64,000 nt of DNA from Mucilaginibacter sp. UR6-11 (GTDB lineage: Bacteria; Bacteroidota; Bacteroidia; Sphingobacteriales; Sphingobacteriaceae). The stretch covers positions 682,001-746,000 of the forward strand of contig NZ_JAJIWO010000001.1 of NCBI RefSeq assembly GCF_020880695.1, written 5' to 3'. Every line of letters begins with the position of its first letter. Position 1 is the first letter of the stretch. Shown here one piece after another: positions 1-8,800 of the stretch. A program made the position numbers and the translations under genes. The notes below the pieces were generated by a model. The model ran no database searches and was not told the DNA's origin. It saw only the letters and a program-made list of their open reading frames with translations.

Positions 1-278
1 CCGGCCTTGATGCAAATGCGGTAATTTTGGTTAAGGAGCTCATCACCCGTTTATCAAAAGAAGGGAAAACCATTTTCTACTGCTCGCACATGATGGATGT
101 AGTTGAAAAAGTATCAGACAGGATCCTGCTGATTAATAAAGGCGAGATCATTGCCGATGGCACATTCGAGTCTTTAAAACAAAATTACAGCGATACATTG
201 GAGCAGATCTTTTCAAAACTTACCGGCCGCGAAGAATCCGGAGTTGAAACGGACGCTATTATTAACGCGTTTGAATAA
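1..278 (+). CDS. ABC transporter ATP-binding protein, 3' end only
   Basis: The reading frame is open from the window edge, so the gene begins upstream and only the last ~90 residues are seen. The visible part starts with GLDANA, the segment that follows the Walker B region in ABC ATPases (usually SGLDP.A), and continues with FYCSHMM, where the His is the H-switch that senses the ATP gamma-phosphate. The tail (INKGEIIADGTF) is the usual end of an ABC-2 type exporter ATPase. The next gene starts 5 bases later and encodes a multi-span membrane protein, which is the probable permease. Substrate unknown. Walker A and signature motifs lie outside the window. Confidence 0.9.
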   Translation, partial: GLDANAVILVKELITRLSKEGKTIFYCSHMMDVVEKVSDRILLINKGEIIADGTFESLKQNYSDTLEQIFSKLTGREESGVETDAIINAFE

Positions 279-283
279 GGCCG

Positions 284-1966
284 ATGGATAAGCTTTTACT
301 AAAACTGGTTGGGCTGTTAAACCCGCTGCTCGAGAAAACCGGTGTTGATGTTATGCAACTGCATGAAATTTTACGCATAAAGTTGCTGATAGATAACCGC
401 AGGCCCAAGGCCGTATTTACCAGCCGCAAGGCTAAATCAGGTAAGGTGCAAAGTTCATTCCTGGCAAATTTCCTGATCGTTGTTATGGGATGCGTTATGG
501 GCGCTTTGTTGTTTATTTCAAACAAGCCGCTGGTTGGGCAAACGCTCTACTTTTCTATTTTTATGGTGATGATGGCGTTAACGCTCATATCAGACTTTAC
601 CAGCGTTTTAATTGATACCCGCGACCAGTTTATCATCGCCCCGCGACCGGTTAACGACCGTACAGTAGCCATGGCCCGCTTTTTACATATTACACTTTAC
701 ATAACCCGGATAGCGCTGTACCAGGGTTTACCCGGCATATTATTAATTGCCTTTATTGATGGCCTGCCTGCCATACCGTTATTTTTTCTTCAGGTTATTG
801 AGGCTACTTTATTAAGTGTATTATTGGTTAACCTGGTTTATTTTATCCTGATAAAACTGGTGAGCCCGCAAAAATTTAAGGACATCATCAATTACATACA
901 AATAACTTTCTCTATAACCATATTTGCTATTTACTACCTGGTACCCAGGCTAATCAATATATCTACCATTAAAAATGTTGATGTGCTAAGCCATAAATGG
1001 ACCTGCCTGCTGCCACCTGTTTGGATAGCCAGTTTAAATGAAGCTATATTTCATGCCGGCCGCATTAACTTTACGGTTATTGCATTGGCCGTTATTGGTT
1101 TGATCTTCCCTATCACCGGTATCTGGTTCGTGGCAAAAGTGCTGGCACCCGGCTTTAACCGAAAACTGGCTATTGTAAGTACGGCCGATGGTGACAGCGG
1201 CGTCACCAACAAAACCTATAAAACTGATTTCAGGGATAAACTGGCCAACCTGGTTGCGCCGGATGCCATTGAAAATGCGGGCTTTAAAATAACCTGGAAA
1301 CTGGCGGCCCGCACACGCGAGTTTAAAATGAAGGTTTTCCCGGCCTTTGCTTATGTGCCTATTTATTTTTTATACTTCGCATTTAACGGAAAGGGAGAAA
1401 CTATTGCTGATAAATATGAACGGATGCAGCATAATACCACCTATATCTTCCTGATCTATCTGACTACGTTTGTACTGTCGTCTATTTTGCAAAATGTATC
1501 ACAGTCTGCTAAATATAAATCTGCATGGGTTTATTATACACTGCCGATTGATCAGCCCGGTAAAATATTAGCCGGTATGTATAAAGCCATTATAGTGATC
1601 TACTTTTTACCTTATTGCCTGATTATAAGTATGGCAATGCTGTTTATATGGGGGCCGTCAACCATTAATGATGTTATACTGGCGTTTACCGTGAGCACTA
1701 TTTATGGTATGCTGATGGCGCTCTTTATGGTAAAGGGCCTGCCTTTTTCAAAACCGATAATGGTAAAAGCCGGTGGCGGCAAAATGATCATATCTTTTGT
1801 GATACTGGGACTTGTTGCCGCTTTAGGTTTTGGGCACGTATTTATCGCGAAATGGGAGAATGTGGTATGGCTGCTAATTATACCTATGTTATTGATTAAC
1901 TGGATAATGTTTAACCAGTATAAAAAGCAAACCTGGGATGCTATTGAACTGGCGGATGTAGATTAA
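284..1966 (+). CDS. Multi-span membrane protein, probable ABC exporter permease
   Basis: 560 residues. A soluble N-terminal stretch of about 60 residues is followed by many hydrophobic segments, for example near residues 62-80, 85-105, 150-190, 200-222, 255-285, then a soluble loop with further segments from about 365 to the C-terminus. It lies 5 bases after an ABC ATPase on the same strand, so it is most simply the membrane half of that exporter. No signature motif ties it to a named permease family and no substrate can be given. The start ATG at 284 is the first in frame after the ATPase stop. Role rests on context. Confidence 0.7.
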   Translation: MDKLLLKLVGLLNPLLEKTGVDVMQLHEILRIKLLIDNRRPKAVFTSRKAKSGKVQSSFLANFLIVVMGCVMGALLFISNKPLVGQTLYFSIFMVMMALTLISDFTSVLIDTRDQFIIAPRPVNDRTVAMARFLHITLYITRIALYQGLPGILLIAFIDGLPAIPLFFLQVIEATLLSVLLVNLVYFILIKLVSPQKFKDIINYIQITFSITIFAIYYLVPRLINISTIKNVDVLSHKWTCLLPPVWIASLNEAIFHAGRINFTVIALAVIGLIFPITGIWFVAKVLAPGFNRKLAIVSTADGDSGVTNKTYKTDFRDKLANLVAPDAIENAGFKITWKLAARTREFKMKVFPAFAYVPIYFLYFAFNGKGETIADKYERMQHNTTYIFLIYLTTFVLSSILQNVSQSAKYKSAWVYYTLPIDQPGKILAGMYKAIIVIYFLPYCLIISMAMLFIWGPSTINDVILAFTVSTIYGMLMALFMVKGLPFSKPIMVKAGGGKMIISFVILGLVAALGFGHVFIAKWENVVWLLIIPMLLINWIMFNQYKKQTWDAIELADVD

Positions 1967-1973
1967 CCGCAGC

Positions 1974-2040
1974 TGTCATTTCGGGCAGTAGTGAGAAATC
2001 CATACACCGGTTACTTTGAAGTGCAGGGACCTCTCACCAA
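1974..2040. repeat. Degenerate inverted repeat between convergent genes
   Basis: The 85-base gap between the permease and dnaE ends holds TGTCATTTCGG and GTGAGAAATCC, then GGACCTCTCACC about 30 bases later. The two sides form an imperfect inverted repeat (GTGAGA at 1991-1996, TCTCAC at 2032-2037). The TGTCATTTCG...GTGAGAAATC wording resembles dispersed intergenic repeats I recall from Bacteroidota genomes; that is recollection, not a search. It could also act as a weak bidirectional terminator. Confidence 0.4.
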
Positions 2041-2051
2041 TTTTTAATAAG

Positions 2052-5000
2052 TTAATTCAGCACCGCAGCGCTGTTGGTCACATTCAAAATATCCGCCATT
2101 AAATCATCGCTTGGGTTTACCTTATAGGTTTTTGATGGCATTTCAACCAGCATCGCTTCGTCACGGATCTTAAACCTCAGGGTACAGTTCTTCATTGGGT
2201 ACTTTTGGTTATTGGTTTCAATAACGTCCTGGATATTATTTAAAAGCTGATCGTTTAAATTATGCAGCTCCAGGTATACAGTTAATGATTTGGTAAGCTT
2301 ATCGCGCATTTCTGACAGCAGGCTCATGGTGGCTATCCGCAGGTCCCAGTTATCTTTCTGACGAAACTTCTCTTCTATGGTTCCTTTGATGTGCAGAAAA
2401 TAACCGTCAACCATCAGGTTCCTGAATTTCACATAGTCCTCGCCAAACATCGCAAACTCGTACGATTCGTTGTAATCCTCCAACACGAAGGTTCCAAATG
2501 GTTTACCGGTTTTGGTCATTTTATGCTGTACGTTGCTAACCAGGCCGCCAATGCAAATCTCGCCCCTTTTACGCAACTGTGCAAACGCTGCCATCACTTC
2601 TTCGCCCCCCTCGCCCGACCGCGCCTTTTGCATATTCTTTAACTCGCTGATGGTGGTATTGCAATACTTTTCCATCTCCAGCTTGTAATTGTCCAAAGGG
2701 TGCCCGGTTAAATAAATCCCGATAACTTCTTTTTCGTATTTCAACTTCTCAATCAGCGGCCACTCTTCAGCCTCGGGCATTGGTGGCTCGGGGATATAAG
2801 AGGCCACTGATCCGCCGAATAACGACGACTGCGTGGTGCTCTGTGTATTCTGATAATCGTTAGCATATTTTATCAGGCGTTCAACGCCGGTTAATAAGCC
2901 GTTTTCCGTTTTAGCAAAAAACTGCGCCCGATTTATCCCGAACTCATCAAAGGCGCCGCCATAAACCAGATTCTCGTACGACTTGCGGTTAACGCTGCGC
3001 GTGTTTGACCGTTGTGCAAAATCGTATACAGATTTATAAGGGCCGCGCTCTGCACGCTCCTCAATAATGCTTTCAACCGCTTTATCACCTACGCCCTTAA
3101 CACCGGTTAAGCCAAAACGGATCACTCCTTTTTTGTTGGCAGTAAATGCCATATCGCTCTCGTTAATATCAGGTCCCAAAACTTCGACACCCATACGGCG
3201 GCATTCTTCCATAAAGAAGGTGATCTTCTCCATGTTGTTCTGGTTATTTAATACTGCGGCCATATACTCTGCCGGGTAATGTGCTTTCAGATAGGCGGTT
3301 TGGTAAGCCACAAAAGCATAGCAGGTAGAGTGTGATTTATTGAACGCATACTGGGCAAACGCCTTCCAGTCGTTCCAAACCTTGGTTAGCTTATCTTTGG
3401 GATGGCCCTTTGCTATGGCGCCATCCATAAACTGGGCCTCCATTTTGTTCAATACCTCAATTTGCTTTTTACCCATGGCCTTACGCAAAACGTCGGCATC
3501 GCCTTTGCTAAAGCCAGCCAGCTTTTGTGATAAAAGCATCACCTGCTCCTGGTATACGGTGATACCATAAGTTTCGCCCAGGTATTCTTCCATATCCGGT
3601 AAATCAAACGCTACAGGTTCATAACCGTGTTTACGTTTGATAAAGGATGGTATATATTCTATCGGCCCCGGCCGGTACAGGGCATTCATGGCTATTAAGT
3701 CTTCAAACTTATCGGGCTTCAGATCGCGCAGATACATTTGCATCCCGTCGCTTTCAAACTGGAATGTGCCGTTGGTATCACCGCGTTGGTAAAGCTCAAA
3801 AGTTAGCTGGTCATCCAGCGGGATATAATCTATATCAATGTGTACCCCGTGGTTCTGTTTGATCAGCCTCAATGCGTCTTTAAGGATGGTAAGGGTTTTA
3901 AGCCCTAAAAAGTCCATCTTGATAACCCCTGCATCTTCAATTACCCGGCCGTCATACTGGGTAACCAACAGGTCAGAGTCCTTTGCCGTAGCAACCGGAA
4001 CAATATCTGTCAAATCATAGGGGGCAATGATAATACCTGCCGCATGCACCCCGGTATTACGTACAGAGCCTTCCAGCTTTTCGGCCTCACGCAATACAAT
4101 CCCTTTTAAATCGGTTGATTTATAAATAACCTGTAGCTCGGGCACCTGCTCAATAGCCTGTTTTAAATTGATCCCCAGGGTATCGGGCACCAGTTTTTTA
4201 AGCGCGGTAACATCAGACAAAGGCATGTCCAGTACCCGGCCCACATCCTGTATACTTGTACGGGCTGCCATGGAGCCATAAGTAATAATTTGCGCTACCT
4301 GGTTCTTACCATATTTTTCAACTACGTAGTCTATCACCTTCTGGCGGCCCGCATCGTCAAAATCAGTATCAATATCCGGCATCGATTTACGATCAGGATT
4401 CAAAAATCTCTCAAAAAGGAGATTATATTTCAACGGGTCGATATTGGTGATGCCAGTGCAATAAGCCACCACCGACCCCGCTGCCGACCCGCGGCCCGGA
4501 CCAATAAACACACCTATATCACGGCCATGTTTAATAAAGTCGGCCACAATTAAAAAGTAGCCGGCAAAGCCCATGGTACGTATAGTAAACAGCTCGAAAT
4601 TTATCCGTTCTTCAACCTCGGGCGTAATATCTTTATAACGCTCCTTAGCGCCCGTAAACGTTAAATGTTTTAAATATTCCCACTGGTTAAGCGTATCCGC
4701 GTCGGCAGTTTTGTGGATCTTAAATTCATCCGGGATAACGAAGTTGGGCAGCAGGATATCGCGTTTCAATTTAAGCACTTCTACCTTGTCAACAATTTCG
4801 TTGGTATTATCCAACGACTCGGGCAGGTCATGAAACAGTTTGCCCATTTCTTCCTGTGTCTTGAAATAAAACTGATCATTAGGGAAACCAAAACGATAGC
4901 CCTTACCGCCCTCTTCATCAGTGGCAATCGGCGTGCTTTGCATATCGCCGGTATTTACGCATAATAAAATATCGTGCGCATTCGAGTCCTGCTGATCCAC

Positions 5001-5630
5001 ATAATGCGAATCGTTAGAACAAATCACTTTTACATTATATTTTTTAGCGTATTTAAGCAGGGTATTATTTATAATCTCCTGCTCATGGATCTCGTGGCGT
5101 TGCAGCTCGATGTAATAGTCCTCACCAAAAAGGTCAAGCCACCATTTAAATTCGGCTTCGGCCTCTTCAGGTGTTCCCTTTAAAATGGTTTGCGGTACCG
5201 ACGCGCCAATACAGCAGGTAGTGGCAATTAATCCCTTATGATGTTTTAATATCAGTTCCTTATCAATACGCGGCCATTTACTGTAAAGGCCCTCCATATA
5301 ACCGTATGAGCATAGCTTAACCAGGTTTTTATACCCTTCGGGGTTTTTTGCCAGGAATAGCTGGTGGCGTCGTACGTCTTTCTTCTCTTTAGTGAATTGT
5401 TTCTTATGTCTGTCCTCCACTACGTAAAACTCGCAGCCAACAATTGGCTTGATGTTATGCTTACCGGCCTCGGCCACAAACTTAAATACACCAAACATGT
5501 TACCATGGTCGGTAATAGCCAGGGCCTTCATTCCATCTGCCGCCGCTTTCTTATATAATTTTGAGATATCAGCGGCACCGTCAAGTAATGAAAACTGGGT
5601 ATGTACGTGTAAGTGCGAAAAATCGGGCAT
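2052..5630 (-). CDS. dnaE: DNA polymerase III alpha subunit
   Basis: 1192 residues, normal DnaE length. It is the replicative polymerase catalytic subunit. The N-terminal PHP domain begins with HVHTQFSLLDG and AITDHGNMFG. The palm catalytic acidic motif PDIDTDFDD lies near residues 417-424, and the third acidic residue is in KMDFLGLKTLT near 570. A helix-hairpin-helix region and an OB-fold (GGLVSNVQHKMTKTGKPFGTF, near 1010-1080) follow. The architecture is the DnaE type, without the inserted exonuclease of PolC. The ATG is close behind a TAGATTTG promoter element. It is divergent from tamB and convergent with the permease gene. No lesion seen. Confidence 0.98.
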   Translation of the reverse strand: MPDFSHLHVHTQFSLLDGAADISKLYKKAAADGMKALAITDHGNMFGVFKFVAEAGKHNIKPIVGCEFYVVEDRHKKQFTKEKKDVRRHQLFLAKNPEGYKNLVKLCSYGYMEGLYSKWPRIDKELILKHHKGLIATTCCIGASVPQTILKGTPEEAEAEFKWWLDLFGEDYYIELQRHEIHEQEIINNTLLKYAKKYNVKVICSNDSHYVDQQDSNAHDILLCVNTGDMQSTPIATDEEGGKGYRFGFPNDQFYFKTQEEMGKLFHDLPESLDNTNEIVDKVEVLKLKRDILLPNFVIPDEFKIHKTADADTLNQWEYLKHLTFTGAKERYKDITPEVEERINFELFTIRTMGFAGYFLIVADFIKHGRDIGVFIGPGRGSAAGSVVAYCTGITNIDPLKYNLLFERFLNPDRKSMPDIDTDFDDAGRQKVIDYVVEKYGKNQVAQIITYGSMAARTSIQDVGRVLDMPLSDVTALKKLVPDTLGINLKQAIEQVPELQVIYKSTDLKGIVLREAEKLEGSVRNTGVHAAGIIIAPYDLTDIVPVATAKDSDLLVTQYDGRVIEDAGVIKMDFLGLKTLTILKDALRLIKQNHGVHIDIDYIPLDDQLTFELYQRGDTNGTFQFESDGMQMYLRDLKPDKFEDLIAMNALYRPGPIEYIPSFIKRKHGYEPVAFDLPDMEEYLGETYGITVYQEQVMLLSQKLAGFSKGDADVLRKAMGKKQIEVLNKMEAQFMDGAIAKGHPKDKLTKVWNDWKAFAQYAFNKSHSTCYAFVAYQTAYLKAHYPAEYMAAVLNNQNNMEKITFFMEECRRMGVEVLGPDINESDMAFTANKKGVIRFGLTGVKGVGDKAVESIIEERAERGPYKSVYDFAQRSNTRSVNRKSYENLVYGGAFDEFGINRAQFFAKTENGLLTGVERLIKYANDYQNTQSTTQSSLFGGSVASYIPEPPMPEAEEWPLIEKLKYEKEVIGIYLTGHPLDNYKLEMEKYCNTTISELKNMQKARSGEGGEEVMAAFAQLRKRGEICIGGLVSNVQHKMTKTGKPFGTFVLEDYNESYEFAMFGEDYVKFRNLMVDGYFLHIKGTIEEKFRQKDNWDLRIATMSLLSEMRDKLTKSLTVYLELHNLNDQLLNNIQDVIETNNQKYPMKNCTLRFKIRDEAMLVEMPSKTYKVNPSDDLMADILNVTNSAAVLN

Positions 5631-5656
5631 CGTAATTTATGGATTTTGAATAAATA

Positions 5657-5664
5657 CAAATCTA
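5657..5664 (-). promoter_or_regulatory. Candidate -7 element for dnaE
   Basis: On the minus strand this reads TAGATTTG, an exact match to the Bacteroidota sigma -7 consensus TAnnTTTG, ending 26 bases before the dnaE start. No TTTG stands at the expected -33 position, so this rests on the -7 box and its distance alone. Confidence 0.45.
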
Positions 5665-5761
5665 CCAAAAAAACAAGTTTGGATAAGCGTTGTTGAAAAA
5701 TTGAACCTCGACCCAACCCGGCGTCAAAAGAGGGGCATATTAAGGTAAATTAGCTATGGTA

Positions 5762-5792
5762 AGCCCCCGCCCACCTGCTGAGGGCTGGGGGT
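5762..5792. repeat. GC-rich imperfect hairpin in the dnaE/tamB divergent gap
   Basis: AGCCCCCGCCC and GGGCTGGGGGT form an imperfect inverted repeat around a 9-base loop, in otherwise AT-rich DNA. It sits between two divergent genes, so it is not an obvious terminator. It may be a remnant of a dispersed repeat or part of the tamB leader. Confidence 0.4.
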
Positions 5793-5853
5793 GAGGCATA
5801 CTATTTGATTATATAACAACTATAACAACTTAACCTTTGAAATTAATATAAAA

Positions 5854-8800
5854 TTGGGACGATTTGGACGTATAGCTTTAAAAACCATTCTTTGGATAAT
5901 TGCAAGTGTAATCTTTCTGGTTTTACTTGTAGTAATTTTAATACAGGTGCCCGCCGTACAAAACCTGGTAAAAGACAAAGCGGTAACTTTTTTACAAAAT
6001 AAAATTCATACTAAAGTTGAAATTGGCCACATAAGCCTGGGGCTGCCCAAGCTGCTGGTTTTAGAAAATGTTTATTTTGAAGATCAGAAAAAAGACACAC
6101 TTATAGCAGGCGATAAACTAAAGGTTGACATCAGTATGTTACAGTTGTTGCATCATAAAGTTGAGATCAATGAGCTTAACCTGCAGGGCATAACCGCAAA
6201 AATTAACCGTGGCAAAGACAGTGTTTTTAATTTTGATTATATACTGAAAGCCTTTGCAGGCGAACAGAAAAAAGAAGTTAAGCCTACCGATACCACGTCG
6301 ACCATGAAATTCACGATGGATAAAATTGTCCTCGACCGGATCAATGTATCCTATAAAGATCTGACCACCGGAAATGACGTTAAATTTCTGCTGGGCCATT
6401 TTGATACCCGTATCAAGGATTTTGATATGGACAAAATGAAATTTACAATCCCCAAGATCAACCTGTCGGGGGTTAATGCCCGTATAATACAAACGCCCAT
6501 GGGGTCGTCAATTGCGCAGGCCGCCAAAATTGATACCGCTGTAAAGCCCTTAAATATGGATCTTAGCCTGGGCACCATTGATGTATCAAAAATATATGTG
6601 GTTTATCGTAGCGGCGAAATGGCAGCCAATATAAACCTGAGCAAATTTTTGGTGGAGATGGATAAGATCGACCTGAAAAACCAAAAGGCAGGTATTAAAA
6701 GCATTGCTTTAAATGATACCAAAGCAGCGCTGACTTTTGCCAAACCGCAAACCGTTAAAAAGGCGGTTGTTAAAGCCATCAAGAAATTAGACACGCTGAC
6801 ATCAAACCCCAATAAAAAAGGCTGGATTGCAACACTGGGCAAAATTACGCTGGTTAATGATGACCTGAAATTTGATAACGAGGCACAGGCACCAATGGCC
6901 AGGGGCCTGGATTTCGCGCACATGCATATCCGTAATTTGAATGCCGACGCTGAAAACATCGCTTACAGTCCGGAAACGTTGTCGGGTAATATCAATTCAT
7001 TTACCTTTACTGAAAAAAGCGGATTAGCAATCAACAGGTTCCACACCAAATTTTTCTACGGGCCAACCAGCGCTTATTTAAATGACCTGCTGGTTGAAAC
7101 ACCGCAAACCATCATACAAAAGCAGGTACATGTTAGTTATCCATCTATTGCGGCTATAACCAAAAATATTGGCCTGTTACATGTTAATGCCAATGTTGAC
7201 GGCACCAGGATCAATTTAAAAGATGTTTTATTGCTGATGCCCGCCATGGCCGGTATGGAGCCCTTTAAGCATTCCCCAAACTCGGTATTTTTAATTAATG
7301 GAAAAGTTGACGGACAGGTTAATAACCTAAATATCCCTTACCTGGAAATTCGCGGTTTACACAATACCCACATCAAGGCCTCGGCCAGGTTAAAGGGGCT
7401 GCCGGATCTGAACAAGGCTTATTTTGACGTAAACATTGCCGACTTTAACACCAGCGCCGCCGATATAGCCAAGCTGGTTCCCGCCGGTACAATCCCGGCC
7501 TCAATCAGTATCCCGGCAAGCATGAACCTTAAAGGTAATTTTAAGGGCGGCATGCGTAATTTCAACACTAAATTAAATTTGCGGTCGACCTATGGAGCTG
7601 CAGACCTGACCGCGTCGATGAAAAACGGCAGCAGCAAAACCGGGGCGGTTTATGCCGTCAATATAAAAGCAAACAATTTAAACGTAGGTGCCTTTACCAA
7701 ACAGCCGCAAATGGTAGGTATGGTAACACTTTCTGCAAATATTAAGGGCCGGGGGCTTGATCCTAAAACGGCCAGCCTGCAGTTTAACGGCACAGTAAAC
7801 AAAGCTTACGTTAAAGGTTATAATTATCAGAACCTGCAACTTAAAGGTACGGCTGCCAACGGTAATTATACCGTGGTTTCGCGCATGAGAGATGCCAATA
7901 TCAGTTTTACGCTGAATGCCAAAGCTAACCTGAACAAAAAATATCCATCAATAAAAGCTAATTTAATGCTGGATAGCATCAACCTTAAAAATCTGCATCT
8001 TACCGCGTCAACTTTACGGCTTCATGGTAAAGTGGTTGCAGATATACCAACCGCCGACCCGGATTATTTGAATGCCAACATTAAAGTGACTGATTTATTG
8101 GTAGTAGATAGTGCCCGGCGCGTTCGTATTGATAGCATCAGCCTGGTCTCTACCGCTACTGCCGACAGCAGCACCCTGCGTTTAAAAACACCGTTCTTAA
8201 ACGCGCGTATGGGCGGCAAGTATAAACTAACACAAGTTGCACCCGCCATGCAGGATCTGATCAGCAAATATTTTGATACCAATTTGGGTAAGGCAGCGCC
8301 TAAAACCAAACCGGCCTACTCGCCGCAACAATTTACTTTTGCCTTGCGGATAATGAAAACCCCGTTGCTCACCCAGTTTATGCCGGCGCTTAAACAGTTA
8401 GACCCGGTTAATATTACGGGCCGCTTCAACAGCGCCACCGGCGAATTTGTGGTAAATGGCACCATGCCTAAAATAGTTTACGGTACCGAAATAATAAACA
8501 ATGGCAAGCTGGCTATCAACACCGGCAATAACGCGCTTAACTATAGTTTAACGGTTGATGAAGTTAAAATGTCCTCCTCATTGGATCTGCTTTTCCCGAG
8601 CGTAAGCGGCAGCGCCCAAAACAACAAGTTAAATATTAACGTACAGGTGCGCGATGCCGCAAAGAAAGAACGCTACCGCATGGCCGGCATATTTAGCGTA
8701 CTGCCTAACGAATACCAGTTCAGCTTTCTGCAAGACGGGGTAATGTTTAATTATATACCCTGGGCAGTTAATGCAGATAATGCCCTGCAATTTGGCAGCA

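Noticed and set aside
6139-6492. Antisense frame inside tamB, and others inside dnaE
   Set aside because: They are shadows of long genes, without start context or recognisable sequence.
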